DNA of 64,000 nt from Planktothricoides sp. SR001 (GCF_001276715.1 NZ_LIUQ01000014.1:30004-94003), one strand, 5' to 3'; positions 8,331 to 17,985 are shown, numbered from the stretch's first letter. Numbers and translations are program-made. Notes: generated by a model from the letters alone, not told the origin.

Positions 8331-8708
8331 ATGGGAATAGAATTTAACCATTTATTTATTACTCTCGACACAGAAACCCTATAGTCAATCGCCAAATCAG
8401 AGTTCATTAGCCAAGAATTTTGCACAATATCCAGAGATACCGTAAAAACTGATAGAGAGAGTTGGGCGGTAATTTATCTCAGGGGAAAATATGCCTATCT
8501 TGAGATTTTTGCGCCAGGAAGTGCTCAAGGGTTGAAAGAAGGTTTTTCCGGTATTGGTTTGAATATTCAACCAGCCGGACAGATTGATCTTGTAGAGGAA
8601 AAACTAAAATCCTGATTACAAGAAAGCAAAGAACTTTCCGAAGGCGATCGCAAGAAAACCCGCTTTCTAAAACTGTTTTACAGTAAAACGCTGCCAATCA
8701 ATCGGTAA
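8331..8708 (+). pseudogene. DUF5829-like protein with two in-frame stops
   Basis: One frame of 126 codons reads MGIEFNHLFITLDTETL, a TAG stop, SIAKSEFISQEF onward, then a TGA stop near codon 97 and a further conserved-looking tail to TAA at 8706-8708. The FNHLFITLDTET start and YAYLEIFAPG middle resemble DUF5829 proteins (glyoxalase-like fold, function unknown). Frame and sense are preserved outside the two stops, so inactivation looks recent. Programmed readthrough cannot be excluded but has no support. Confidence 0.6.
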
Positions 8709-8763
8709 ATGCGGCAAAAAGAATTGTTGATATTTAATTCAACTATTTGTTTGATTTTCCTTG

Positions 8764-8807
8764 AAAAATAGGTATGTACAAAATACTTACCTATTTTTGT
8801 TTTTTTA
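8764..8807 (+). terminator. Intrinsic terminator
   Basis: AAAAATAGGTA (8764-8774) and TACCTATTTTT (8788-8798) form an 11-bp stem followed by seven T. It would end transcription of the pseudogene on the + strand. Confidence 0.7.
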
Positions 8808-9053
8808 TGTTAAGCCATTCATTTTCATTATGATTAAAAAAATATTAATATTTTATCATTTATCCTTCACAAATAAATCATAAAAGCATATAAACTAATA
8901 CTGAAACGTTGACTTTAGGATTTTCTGTATAACGTTTGCTTTCGGTAATAACTCCGCTTTCAAAAATAATACTCAAAACAATGAACATATAATATTATCT
9001 CACAAAATAGCCTAAATAAATAATATTATATTTTCATTGTTTTGACTTATTAT
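8808..9053. other. AT-rich spacer
   Basis: Strongly AT-rich sequence between the terminator and the end of the von Willebrand A gene. No coding or structured element recognised. Confidence 0.5.
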
Positions 9054-10136
9054 TTATAATTCAAATTTATCCGAGGCGATAAAATTAAATTCTGCCTGAT
9101 AAAAAGAATCAATATTTAAGGCATACTCTCCACCGTCTTCGCCATTATTTTCAATAATCAGTTCTCTGCTCACCGATGGATAATTGCCTTGATTATTTAC
9201 AGGATTTAAATCGCCAAAATCGATTTCAGGAGAAGGTTTAATCGCCACTACAGGTTCTCCATTTGCTAGATTTAATACAGGAGAGCCATTTGATTTCATC
9301 ACGGCAGATAACACCACTTTTACACCCTTAAAAGTGACATTAGAATAACAGTTATACGCGGTAATTGTCACAGTTTCTGCCCCCTTAGTAGTCAAGGGTT
9401 TGTTGGCACTTTTTAACTCAAAACAGGGGATTGGTTGCGGAACATCCAAATAAATACCAACGGCGCGAGTATTACAAATAATTTTGCTCAATACCTCTGC
9501 AAAACCATTAATTGCATCACGATCGCTAAAAGCTTGTCCCCCTGTTTCTGTTGCCAGTCTCGCGTATTCTGTTTGGATAGTATCTCGAAACTTACTCTTA
9601 GATGTACCAAAATAAGTGTGAAGAGTTACTCCCTCTTGTTTAGCGGTTTGAATAGCCTTATTTGCCGCGATGATATCTTTCTGCTCAGTTTTATCACCAC
9701 CACCTTCTAAAGCTTCATCTCCTAGATAAAAAATCGCCCGCGTAGCGCCCGCTCTCCAATTGAAATGATTACAGATATCTTCGATCGCCCGCGCCGCATC
9801 TTCTTGAGCGCCAGCATCGGCTAATTCACCTCGCTTTCTCCCGCGAATATCTGAGTCAGAAACTTGACATTCTTTAATCAGATAATCTCGAATTGTCCGG
9901 TTAAAATGTGTTCCTTTCCAAGTCCCTTCAATCCCAAACCACGCCACTCTCAAATCGCAAGGACAACTTGAAGCAGCGGAAGTAATCGCGGCTTGGGCGG
10001 CATTACTAAGATCCTGCGCTTCATCTCTCATCGAGGGACTGGTATCAATAATAATTACTAAATCAACGGGCTCGACTTCATTTTTCTCAATTTGGCAAGG
10101 ACGCACTGTAGGAATAACTACTTCTGTTTGACTCAT
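9054..10136 (-). CDS. von Willebrand factor A domain protein
   Basis: A 360-residue protein without signal peptide or membrane segment. Residues ~25-225 form a vWA domain: the metal-ion-dependent adhesion site starts DTSPS (DxSxS), and a later loop AGATRAIFYLGDEAL holds the other MIDAS elements. The C-terminal ~130 residues (from ~GIYLDVPQPIPCFELKSANK) look like a beta-rich domain that may bind a partner. Family members mediate protein-protein contacts through bound Mg2+. No operon partner is visible: upstream is IS debris and downstream a spacer. The specific role is unknown. The ATG at 10136 has no strong ribosome binding site. Confidence 0.82.
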   Translation of the reverse strand: MSQTEVVIPTVRPCQIEKNEVEPVDLVIIIDTSPSMRDEAQDLSNAAQAAITSAASSCPCDLRVAWFGIEGTWKGTHFNRTIRDYLIKECQVSDSDIRGRKRGELADAGAQEDAARAIEDICNHFNWRAGATRAIFYLGDEALEGGGDKTEQKDIIAANKAIQTAKQEGVTLHTYFGTSKSKFRDTIQTEYARLATETGGQAFSDRDAINGFAEVLSKIICNTRAVGIYLDVPQPIPCFELKSANKPLTTKGAETVTITAYNCYSNVTFKGVKVVLSAVMKSNGSPVLNLANGEPVVAIKPSPEIDFGDLNPVNNQGNYPSVSRELIIENNGEDGGEYALNIDSFYQAEFNFIASDKFEL

Positions 10137-10553
10137 GCTGTGAAATCTGTTAAATAATCAACAGTATAACAATAACATGATTTCCGTTATTGGATCTATT
10201 TTGCCTGATTAAGTATTATTACATTTGGGGGAGCGACACTTACTTCCTTCTTAACCATGAATCAACCTTGAGGATCCCCAAATCCGGTTTCTGAGTATAA
10301 GACTTTTTTAAGCTAATGAAAATTAATCGGCAATGTTTGGGAGATTCGATTTATTGTGGGGTCTAATTTCTGAAATTATCAGCGTTTTTTCCATACAACT
10401 AACCTGGTATGACCTTATGGCTAAGGATATTTGTGTTCGCTCTATCTACGAGAAGCCCACGGTAAAAGCTTAAATGCGTCAGTTGTACCAGGGCGTGTCA
10501 TCAGTTAGAGGGGAAGGAGTGATTGTGACGAGTGCGGAAGCCCGCATCTGTTA
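10137..10553. other. Spacer without recognised gene
   Basis: No intact gene. A short open stretch around 10408-10470 (MAKDICVRSIYEKP) resembles the end of a coding sequence but was not recognised. It ends at an IS5-family fragment. Confidence 0.4.
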
Positions 10554-10673
10554 TCAGTTAAGCCAGACAACGATAGCCGCCAAATAAATAGCGCCTAAAA
10601 AGTTTCTAGCGGTCTGGTCGTAAACGGTAGCAATGGCGCGATATTGCTTGAGTCTCGCAAAGAAATTTTCAAT
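10554..10673 (-). pseudogene. IS5-family transposase, C-terminal fragment
   Basis: On the minus strand this reads IENFFARLKQYRAIATVYDQ followed by TARNFLGAIYLAAIVVWLN and stop, the typical C-terminus of IS5-family DDE transposases (the YREK-like FFxxLK..R..A.RYD.T region). The frame is cut at 10673/10674 exactly where the terminal inverted repeat of an IS630-type element begins, so the rest was displaced or lost through that insertion. Confidence 0.8.
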
Positions 10674-10749
10674 TACAGCTTGTTCAGTAAACTTTTGTAA
10701 CAATTGTGTGATAAACTGAAGCTGTAATCAATGCAGACCAGATTCAGAC

Positions 10750-11757
10750 ATGGGAAGTTACTCTATTGATCTTAGACAAAAAGTGGTGACTGCTTATAAG
10801 TTGGGCAAAGGCTCTATTCGGCAACTAGCCGAATAGTTTATGATTAGTCCTGCCACTGTCTATAGTTATATCAAAAAAGCTCGCGAAACCTCTTGATATA
10901 ACCCCTAAAAAACCAAGACCAAAGCGTCCTGGAAAACTAGAGGCTTATCGAGACTTTATTATTCGGATGGTACAAGATAACCCCGATTGGAAAGTGAGGC
11001 AATATCGGGAATATCTCCTCACAGAGCCGGATGTTTATGTCAGTGTAGGAGGAATGTGTGAATTCCTCAATAAACTTGGACTGGGCGAAGCATTCGCGGA
11101 GCGGGCTAGTGATTTCAACCAAGAACCACTGGCGCGAATGCTATCGCCCCTACAAAAAAACTTACCGAGCCGATTGGCAACATCGGTAAGGTCAAAAACA
11201 GCGCGTTGATTACCGGGAGAGGGTTCGAGATGTACCAGAGGAGAAAATGATATTCATTGATGAGACAGCATTCTGGGTGGGGATGAGTCGGGAGATAGCC
11301 AGGAGTGAAAAGGGTAAAAAGGCATTCTGTTTAAGATACTTTTATAAAGGGAGAAAAATGACCTTGATTGGGGCAATAAGTATTGAAGGAGTTGTAGCGA
11401 AAAAAGCAATTGAAGGCTCGATGAAAGGAGAAGATTTTCAGGAGTTTGTGGAACCGGATCTGGTTCCGAAGCTGAATCCAGGGGATGTGGTAGTTATGGA
11501 TAACCTTAATATCCATAAAAGGGAAGGTATCGAAGAACTGATTGCCGAGAGCGGGAGTCCGAGTAGAATATTTACCACCCTACTCACCAGACTTTAATCC
11601 GATTTCTATGTTGTGGTCAACAGTGAAGTCACTGGTAAGAATGTTCCCAACACGAGCAATGTCGGTGCTAGAACAGTTAATTGAACTTGCTCTGATGCTG
11701 ATTGCAATACATACGTTTAAGAACTGGTTTACTAAATGCTGTTATTGTACTAATTAA
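10750..11757 (+). pseudogene. IS630-family transposase, multiply broken
   Basis: The N-terminal helix-turn-helix MGSYSIDLRQKVVTAYKLG is followed by a stop (QLAE*FMISPATVYSY), then frameshifts, then MCEFLNKLGL, where a repeat insertion cuts the frame. KKTYRADWQHR follows, another stop, then the catalytic region FIDETAFWVG (first Asp) and VVVMDNLNIHK (second Asp). After a last frameshift comes YLPPYSPDFNPISMLWSTVK; the catalytic Glu normally found in NPIEMLW is Ser here. The copy is non-functional. Confidence 0.88.
11083..11149. repeat. Palindromic repeat inserted in the IS630 transposase
   Basis: The arms GGGCGAAGCATTCGCG (11083-11098) and CGCGAATGCTATCGCCC (11133-11149) belong to the same family as the 8036-8251 repeats. 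It separates two transposase parts that would otherwise be continuous, so it arrived after the IS. Confidence 0.75.
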
Positions 11758-11948
11758 ATAGCGAACAAGCTGTAGCTATTTTTTATTATAAATATTTAAG
11801 TTTTTGATTAAATATATTATTGTCTAATAAATCAAACATAAAAATTATGTAATATTTGTTATTCGTTATTTGAGCTTATTTTTTGAATAGCCAAAAACAA
11901 ATAACAAATATCAAACAACAAAAAACTAAGAATACCAAATATCAAATA

Positions 11949-13673
11949 TTAATTTGAACGGGCTTGATGAATCGAAGGCTGTACAGTAATCACCGATGAC
12001 ATTTTCCGTTGTTTGAGTAAATAAGTTGTCATGTCTCCTTTGCCTTTTACTTCAATGACTCCGCGTTTTTCAATTACATAATTATCACGTAATTGCTGAT
12101 AGGTGGAGTCGGTTATTTGAATGTCGCCAACGATGCCGTGGGATTCCATGCGACTGGCTGTATTAACGGTATCCCCCCAGAGATCGTAGATAAATTTTTT
12201 GGTGCCAATGACTCCCGCTACGACGGGGCCAGTATTAATCCCAATCCGCATATTGAGATTGGTTTGATGTCGTTGGTTGAAATCTTTAATAACTCGTTGC
12301 ATATCTAAGGCCATTTCTGCGATCTCGATCGCATGATTTGCGTCGGGATAGGGCAACCCACCGACCACCATATAGGCATCGCCAATGGTTTTAATTTTTT
12401 CTAACTCATGCTTTTCAACTAAGGCATCAAACGCAGAAAAGATTTCATTGAGCAATTGGACTAATTTTGTGGGGGGTAAGGAAGCAGAGAGGGGCGTAAA
12501 TCCAGCAATATCCGCAAATAATACGGTGACTTCTGGAAAGTTATCGGCAATCACTTGTTCTTCTTCTTTGAGGCGTTCGGCAATCGGGGAGGGTAGAATA
12601 TTTAATAGTAAGCGTTCCGATTTTTCTTTTTCGGTTTCTAGTTGTTTCAGTGCCCACCAAAATTGCTCGGCGATCGCAGCGGCTAAGACCAATGCTAAAA
12701 CCAAAGCGGCTACTAATAACATCGTAGCGGCTCGACTGGTGGCTTCTATCTGAAGTCTGGCGCGTTCAATTTCTTCGTTAGAGAAGACAATCAGTTTCTC
12801 AGACAATTCAGACGCTTGCTGTTCAAAGCTTTCAATCTTATTCTGAATTTCCAGATCCAGGCTGACAATTTTCTGCAAAATTCCTTGATAATCTCTCAGA
12901 TAAACTAAAGATCGAGCTTGTCTTTCTGGATCAAATGTTCTGAGTTTGACAATATGTTCAGCCAAGAGTTCTCGAGTTTTTTCTAGAGCATTAACTGCCG
13001 GATAGCTGCGGTTTAAAAAATATTCTTTCTCCTCAGCCTTCATCTGATTATATAAGGCAATAATTTCCGGGTCTTCTTCTAGCAGTAAAGTATCCCGCAA
13101 TAAATCGGATTTTTGCTCCAAACGAGCGATCGCCCCGCTTTCATTCATATCTAATTCGGCCACTAAATTCACCGCTTCTCGAAAGCGATCGCGATAGTTA
13201 ATAATCATTTCTACATAAGCAATAACCTGGGGATGAGATTTTCGCAAAGCGGGACTTATATTCACCCCAGAAAGTAACTTTTGCAACTCATCGCAATGAC
13301 GCAATAATTTTTCAACAGATTGCTGATGTTTGTCTACCTGTGCTTGGGTTTCTTCTCGTAAATCCGTCCTAGACCAATTCTGAAAAAATTGTCTCTCTGC
13401 CTCACGAGCGTCATCGAATTCTGCTTTAATTCTAAATACTAATCCTTGGAGTTTACTACTGGTAATAATCGCCGCTTCGGTTTCCCGGCGGACAAAAGTC
13501 AAAGATACCCACCCGGTTGTGGCGACCCCAGCCAATAATAATAACAAACCAAAAAACGCTAAAGTAAATTTTCCGGTGATATTCAGTTCACCCCGGTGAT
13601 GATTTTGTTTTACTGGTTTTTGCTGAAAACCCTTAAGATTCGTGGCCGAGAAGTGTTGACGCAAATTCTGCAT
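11949..13673 (-). CDS. Membrane-bound class III adenylate cyclase
   Basis: A 574-residue protein. Transmembrane helix at ~37-60, a helical extracytoplasmic region to ~315, a second helix at ~316-340, then a class III cyclase domain (~370-555). Metal-binding aspartates are in VLFADIAGFT and TIGDAYM. The purine-selecting residues fit ATP rather than GTP: Lys in EKIKTIGDAYM and Asp in YDLWGDTVNTASRM. Transition-state Asn and Arg are in NTASRM. It should make cAMP in response to a periplasmic or membrane signal sensed by the four-helix-like region between the two membrane segments. The gene is monocistronic by position. The family call is firm; the sensory input is unknown. Confidence 0.93.
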   Translation of the reverse strand: MQNLRQHFSATNLKGFQQKPVKQNHHRGELNITGKFTLAFFGLLLLLAGVATTGWVSLTFVRRETEAAIITSSKLQGLVFRIKAEFDDAREAERQFFQNWSRTDLREETQAQVDKHQQSVEKLLRHCDELQKLLSGVNISPALRKSHPQVIAYVEMIINYRDRFREAVNLVAELDMNESGAIARLEQKSDLLRDTLLLEEDPEIIALYNQMKAEEKEYFLNRSYPAVNALEKTRELLAEHIVKLRTFDPERQARSLVYLRDYQGILQKIVSLDLEIQNKIESFEQQASELSEKLIVFSNEEIERARLQIEATSRAATMLLVAALVLALVLAAAIAEQFWWALKQLETEKEKSERLLLNILPSPIAERLKEEEQVIADNFPEVTVLFADIAGFTPLSASLPPTKLVQLLNEIFSAFDALVEKHELEKIKTIGDAYMVVGGLPYPDANHAIEIAEMALDMQRVIKDFNQRHQTNLNMRIGINTGPVVAGVIGTKKFIYDLWGDTVNTASRMESHGIVGDIQITDSTYQQLRDNYVIEKRGVIEVKGKGDMTTYLLKQRKMSSVITVQPSIHQARSN

Positions 13674-14055
13674 GGTAATTTGTGATCCATCCAGTCAATA
13701 AAACAGATCATACCAATTTCATTGAATTTTGCCACATATGCCCGACACCAATCTTGGATCTAGGGGTTCAGTCTAATAGCAAATTCAACCCCGATCGTGG
13801 CACATCCCCGTCACCGCCCTTACTCATTGCCAATTTAAGCATATCAGATGCCTATCATGGGAGGAACGAGGCAATTCGCGACCCCCTTCAGGATTTGACC
13901 GATTCGATAAGAGAGGAGAGAGAATAGAGGAGAGAGAATAAAGAAGAGAGTAGGATTTGTTTCACTGGATACTAGACAAGGACGATGTGCGATTCTCTCC
14001 GGGAGGCTTTCGCGATCGCCTACAGGAAAGCGGCTTAAAGCGGCTTAAAATATCT
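13674..14055. other. Intergenic region upstream of the cyclase gene
   Basis: No gene supported. It holds the presumed promoter region of the cyclase, a GAGAGGAGAGAGAATAGAGG purine-rich run (~13910-13945) and HIP1-containing sequence. An open frame at 13682-13927 has no recognisable protein features. Confidence 0.5.
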
Positions 14056-14631
14056 CTAATTATCAGCATTTAAAACTTGTTCAACCGTTAGGGTTAATTC
14101 TGGGAACATTGAGGATTTTATCTCTTGATTTTCGCTAAATTCTGTGATATCATAGAGTCCATACACCAGCTTTAATACAGACACTTTTGCCTCAACTGGA
14201 TCGACAATCCAATATTCAGGAATTTCCCGCACTGCGTACTCAGATTGTTTGTAACGATAATCATCGATCGCATTGCCCGGACTGACAATTTCTACGGCTA
14301 ATAAAGGGGGAGATTTCAGTACCGCAGAAGTCATTTCTCTGAGTTCTTGGCGTTGGCTTTCTGTGATAATTACTAAATCGGGAATTCTGGATTTATTGAA
14401 AGAGGTGCGAACGCCGATATTTCCAGGTCTGACTTTCCAGTCCAAACCAAGTCTTTCAATCTCTTTGTCGAATTGCTTAAACAGAAAGACCATGATATCT
14501 GCGTGCAGTCCACTGGGAGTTGGCATGGGGATGAGTTCTCCGTTTACAAGTTCATATTTGAGATCGGTATTATCATGGTATTCCAGATATTCCTCAAAGG
14601 TGTAAGTTTTTTTGGTGAGGGTTTGCAGCAT
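14056..14631 (-). CDS. Uma2 family (DUF820) PD-(D/E)XK nuclease-like protein
   Basis: 191 residues from the ATG at 14631, chosen because GGAGGA lies 7 nt upstream; the longer frame to 14697 has no such site. Features: FEEYLEYHDNTDLKYELVNGELIPMP near the N-terminus, then IPDLVII, LLAVEIVSPGNAIDDYRYKQSEYAVREIPEYWIVDP. These are the Uma2/DUF820 core with the Asp...Glu-x-Val pattern of PD-(D/E)XK folds. The family is heavily expanded in cyanobacteria; its cellular role is not established. The gene stands between the cyclase and a Nudix gene on the same strand. Confidence 0.88.
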   Translation of the reverse strand: MLQTLTKKTYTFEEYLEYHDNTDLKYELVNGELIPMPTPSGLHADIMVFLFKQFDKEIERLGLDWKVRPGNIGVRTSFNKSRIPDLVIITESQRQELREMTSAVLKSPPLLAVEIVSPGNAIDDYRYKQSEYAVREIPEYWIVDPVEAKVSVLKLVYGLYDITEFSENQEIKSSMFPELTLTVEQVLNADN

Positions 14632-14716
14632 GGGATAATCCTCCGATAAGTTATATATATTGTAATGGGATTTTAAGGCAATGGGTAAGGTAGGCAAAAT
14701 TTTGCCCTACGACTAT

Positions 14717-14795
14717 GGGAGGGCGGCGTTGCATTCGGGGAAATAAATCATTTGTTATGATCGCTAATTTGCTTGCCCGAATGCTTCGCCCCTCC
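14717..14795. repeat. Palindromic GGGCGAAGCATTCGGG-type repeat
   Basis: GGAGGGCGGCGTTGCATTCGGG near 14717 pairs with CCCGAATGCTTCGCCCCTCC near 14776-14795. Same dispersed family as at 8036 and 11083; it lies between the Uma2 and Nudix genes. Confidence 0.7.
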
Positions 14796-14811
14796 AGGGT
14801 CGATCGCGCAT

Positions 14812-15240
14812 TTAAATTCTGGGTCGTTGTCCGTAACGTCGATAATAACAATAATCTTTGAGAATGCGATCGTGATCGAAACATAATTGTTGGGGTAATT
14901 GCCAAATTTCAAAAAGTTGTAAATGTTTGGCATCATCCGCAGCTTTTGGTTCACCGATCGCACTAGCAATAAATACCACACTCAGGGTATGTTGCCTGGG
15001 ATCGCGATCGGGGTCAGAATACACATAAAATTGTTCAATTAATTCTACTGATAAACTGGTTTCTTCCAGGGCCTCTCGAACCGCCGCAGTTTCCACCGAT
15101 TCGCCGTAGTCCACAAAGCCACCGGGTAACGCCCAACCCAGAGGCGGATTTTGCCGTTCGATCAGCACAATGGGACGACCGGGGCGATCGATCAGTTCAA
15201 TAATAATGTCAACGGTGGGAGCGGGATTGCGATAAGTCAT
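14812..15240 (-). CDS. Nudix hydrolase
   Basis: 142 residues. The Nudix box reads [20 protein letters not shown] followed by ETSL, matching Gx5Ex7REUxEExGU except that the Gly near the end is Ser. The sequence around it ([22 protein letters not shown]) resembles the ADP-ribose pyrophosphatase/NadM-associated branch rather than MutT. It would hydrolyse a nucleoside diphosphate linked to another moiety with Mg2+ bound by the box glutamates. The substrate is not determinable here. The C-terminal [11 protein letters not shown] is basic. Confidence 0.88.
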   Translation of the reverse strand: MTYRNPAPTVDIIIELIDRPGRPIVLIERQNPPLGWALPGGFVDYGESVETAAVREALEETSLSVELIEQFYVYSDPDRDPRQHTLSVVFIASAIGEPKAADDAKHLQLFEIWQLPQQLCFDHDRILKDYCYYRRYGQRPRI

Positions 15241-15391
15241 AGGGTCCTTGAAGTTTAAAAGTGTAAAGATAGGATTAATTTTATGGTGGTTTGATTAGAT
15301 TAGATTATAACTGTGCCGTTACATGATAAATTCAGAAACACATCATGTTGGCACGAAGCCAGCATAAGATTCCTGTCTACGAGGAGGGCTC

Positions 15392-16888
15392 ATGCCTTTT
15401 CCCAGATCGAGCGGTATTTTGCTTCATCCCACGTCTTTTCCCAGTCGATTCGGTATCGGGGATTTAGGGATAGAAGCGCGTAAATTCATTGATTTTTTAG
15501 CAGAAAGTCGCCAAAAGTTTTGGCAAATCTTGCCCCTTGGGCCAACGGGGTATGGTAATTCTCCTTATATGTGCTATTCAGCAATGGCGGGGAATGCTAT
15601 GCTAATTAGCCTCGATCGCCTTCTTGAAGATGGTTTGCTTGCCTTTGAGGATTTGACCGATCTGCCAGAATTTCCAGCGGATCGAGTAGATTTTGAACGG
15701 GCGATCGCCTTCAAAATGCCTCTACTGAAAAAAGCCTGCGAAAATTTCAAGGACAAAGCCACCAGCAAACAACAAGAAGCGTTTCAAAAGTTTTGCTACG
15801 ACAAATCCTATTGGCTGGATGACTATGCCTTATTTATGGCCATCAAAGAAACCTTAAATGGGGCCAGTTGGCATACTTGGGAACCAGACCTAGCCAAACG
15901 CAAGCCCGCAGTCTTAGAACAATGGCGGCGGCGTTTACCCGGAGAGATTTTTTTCCGTAAATTTCTTCAGTTTGAATTTTTCCGCCAATGGTCAGAACTT
16001 AAATCTTATGCCAACAAACGAGGCATTCAGATTATTGGCGATATTCCTATATATGTCGCCCACGATAGTGCCGATGTTTGGGCCCATCCAGAAATCTTTT
16101 GCCTAGACATGAAAACTGGCGAACCCGCAGGCATGGCAGGAGTGCCACCAGATTATTTTAGTCCTACAGGTCAGCTTTGGGGCAACCCAGTGTATCTCTG
16201 GAACCGACTAGAAAAAACCGATTTCCATTGGTGGGTAGAACGATTTCGTTCCATGTTAGCTTATGTGGATGTGATTCGCATCGACCATTTCCGAGGCTTT
16301 GAGTCTTTTTGGAATGTCCGCCAAGGGGAAACCACGGCCATGAATGGTAAGTGGATTAAAGCAAAGGGAGAACAGTTACTAGAAGTAATTAAGCAAAAAT
16401 TGGGTAAATTGCCAATTATTGCGGAAGATTTAGGGGTGATTACCCCAGAGGTAGACGCACTGCGGGATAAGTTTGAATTTCCAGGGATGAAAATCTTGCA
16501 CTTTGCCTTCGGTTCGGGAGCAGGAAATCCTTATTTGCCGTTTAATTTCTACAACCGAAATTGTGTAGTTTATACCGGCACCCATGACAATGACACCACC
16601 GTTGGCTGGTTTAATCAAATGCCGGAACATGAACGCTTGGGCGCTTTGGCTTATTTAGGCCCTGTTCGGTCTTGGGGAATTCATTGGGATTTAATTCAAG
16701 TAGCCCTGTCTTCAGTGGCGAATCAAGCGATTATTCCGGTTCAGGATCTTTTAGGACTGGACACCCAAGCCCGGATGAATGTGCCGAGTAAGCCTTCAGG
16801 GAACTGGGCATGGCGCTATGAGTTTGGGGCGCTGACTCCAGAAATCCGCGATCGCCTAAAAATGATGACCGAAACATTCGGACGCTGA
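15392..16888 (+). CDS. malQ: 4-alpha-glucanotransferase (amylomaltase)
   Basis: 498 residues, usual length for bacterial amylomaltase (GH77). It starts PFPRSSGILLHPTSFPSRFG, the conserved acceptor-binding N-terminus. Catalytic residues are visible: nucleophile Asp in VIRIDHFRGF, general acid Glu in IIAEDLGVITPEV, and the stabilising Asp in YTGTHDNDTTVGW. It transfers maltodextrin units during glycogen turnover in the cytoplasm. Its flanks are a divergent Nudix gene and a convergent RodZ-like gene, so it is likely monocistronic. The assigned ATG at 15392 is preceded by GAGGAGG about 6 nt upstream. Confidence 0.96.
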   Translation: MPFPRSSGILLHPTSFPSRFGIGDLGIEARKFIDFLAESRQKFWQILPLGPTGYGNSPYMCYSAMAGNAMLISLDRLLEDGLLAFEDLTDLPEFPADRVDFERAIAFKMPLLKKACENFKDKATSKQQEAFQKFCYDKSYWLDDYALFMAIKETLNGASWHTWEPDLAKRKPAVLEQWRRRLPGEIFFRKFLQFEFFRQWSELKSYANKRGIQIIGDIPIYVAHDSADVWAHPEIFCLDMKTGEPAGMAGVPPDYFSPTGQLWGNPVYLWNRLEKTDFHWWVERFRSMLAYVDVIRIDHFRGFESFWNVRQGETTAMNGKWIKAKGEQLLEVIKQKLGKLPIIAEDLGVITPEVDALRDKFEFPGMKILHFAFGSGAGNPYLPFNFYNRNCVVYTGTHDNDTTVGWFNQMPEHERLGALAYLGPVRSWGIHWDLIQVALSSVANQAIIPVQDLLGLDTQARMNVPSKPSGNWAWRYEFGALTPEIRDRLKMMTETFGR

Positions 16889-16943
16889 TCCATAGAACTG
16901 TCTTAGGTCAAATTAGGGTCAAATTAGGTCAAATTAGGTCAAA

Positions 16944-17843
16944 TTAGGGTCGAGAAATCAGCACTTCCCTTTGGATCACTTGTCCCTGGGCGCCCATTTG
17001 TTCCGCTTTGCCATTATTGACCGCTAACAAAACCCCTCCGGCATTCCCTGCCACCACCACCAGTTTCTCCGAAGCTTCCCAAGTGCGCTGAGTGCCGGAG
17101 GGCAACATTCCCTCAAATTCCATTTTGCCGTCTGCTTCAATCACGATCCAAGAAGCATCTTTCAAAGTCAGTCCAACTTTTACTCCTTGCCCCCCAAATT
17201 TATTGAACTCCTGTGCTGGGGGACTCGGTTTCTGGGCTGATTGCTGTGTGGCGTTTAGTGGGTTGGCCAAAAAGGAGTTTTGAACTACGGGATTCTTTGG
17301 TGGCACCGCAGATCCAGATGGCTGAGTTGCTACCAGTGCAACGGTTTTGCTCCCTGGTTCTTGGTTAGCCCTTTGGGTGGCTGATTGATCCAGTTGCTTG
17401 GATAAAGTTTGCACCGATAGGATAATTGTAGCCAGATAAACTAGATATAAATGTACGGGGCGAAATTTGAAGCGGGGTAAATAACTAAACAAATCAAACC
17501 AAAATTTCTTCAAAACAAATCTTTTTTGGCTGATGGGAAAATCCTGGGCGATCGCCCTGCCATCGAAGCCCAAAAACTTGGCATATCGTAACAGTAACCC
17601 TTGAATATAGATCGGTTCAGGTAATCTTTCCAGTTTCCCTTCTTCAATCGCCTGAAGCATTTGCAGTCGAATCATCGTATGCACCGCCACTTCTTCCAGG
17701 GAGATCGACTGTTCCAAGCGGGTTTGACGGAGTTGAGCGCCAATTTCCGCCAGTTTAGCCACCTGTTTTTCCCGAATTTGTGCCTGTTTTGTTTGTTCGT
17801 TAATCAGTTGTTCAGACTTTTGACTGGTTTTCATGGCGTTCAC
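16944..17843 (-). CDS. RodZ-like HTH/DUF4115 membrane protein
   Basis: 299 residues. The N-terminal helix-turn-helix (~33-95, GAQLRQTRLEQSISLEEVAVHTMI) is the RodZ-type cytoplasmic domain. One membrane helix follows at ~128-148 (LYLVYLATIILSVQTL), then a Pro/Gln-rich linker and a C-terminal DUF4115-like beta domain from ~220 (GVKVGLTLKDASWIVIEADG). RodZ links the MreB cytoskeleton to the membrane and wall synthesis. This architecture is common in cyanobacteria. The start is ATG at 17843 (MNAMK); the second Met at codon 4 is possible. A 30-bp inverted repeat lies upstream. Confidence 0.82.
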   Translation of the reverse strand: MNAMKTSQKSEQLINEQTKQAQIREKQVAKLAEIGAQLRQTRLEQSISLEEVAVHTMIRLQMLQAIEEGKLERLPEPIYIQGLLLRYAKFLGFDGRAIAQDFPISQKRFVLKKFWFDLFSYLPRFKFRPVHLYLVYLATIILSVQTLSKQLDQSATQRANQEPGSKTVALVATQPSGSAVPPKNPVVQNSFLANPLNATQQSAQKPSPPAQEFNKFGGQGVKVGLTLKDASWIVIEADGKMEFEGMLPSGTQRTWEASEKLVVVAGNAGGVLLAVNNGKAEQMGAQGQVIQREVLISRP

Positions 17844-17893
17844 TCCTGATTAGTTATTGGTTGTTGGTTGGCAGTAATTGATAATTGATAATT

Positions 17894-17969
17894 AATAATT
17901 GATAGCTAATAATTGATAATTGATAATTTTGTTTAATTGTCAATTATCAATTATTAGCTATCAATTATT
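17894..17969. repeat. Perfect 30-bp inverted repeat with 16-nt loop
   Basis: 17894-17923 is the exact reverse complement of 17940-17969, both built of ATTGATA/ATTATCA words around GATAGCTAAT. It sits between the RodZ-like gene start and the end of the pseudouridine synthase gene, both on the minus strand. It could act as a transcription barrier or is a decayed repeat element. Confidence 0.9.
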
Positions 17970-17985
17970 TTGTGGTTGACTGTTT

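Larger units (their letters stand above)
10674..11774 (+). mobile_element. Degenerate IS630-family insertion sequence
   Basis: The ends are TACAGCTTGTTC (10674-10685) and its exact reverse complement GAACAAGCTGTA (11763-11774), with TA at both outer ends as expected for IS630/Tc1 elements that target TA. The 1.1-kb length fits. It carries a broken transposase gene and is itself interrupted by a palindromic repeat at 11083-11149. Confidence 0.75.

Noticed and set aside
13682..13927. 81-codon frame upstream of the cyclase
   Set aside because: No ribosome binding site, low-complexity tail and no recognisable protein features; lies in the presumed promoter region.
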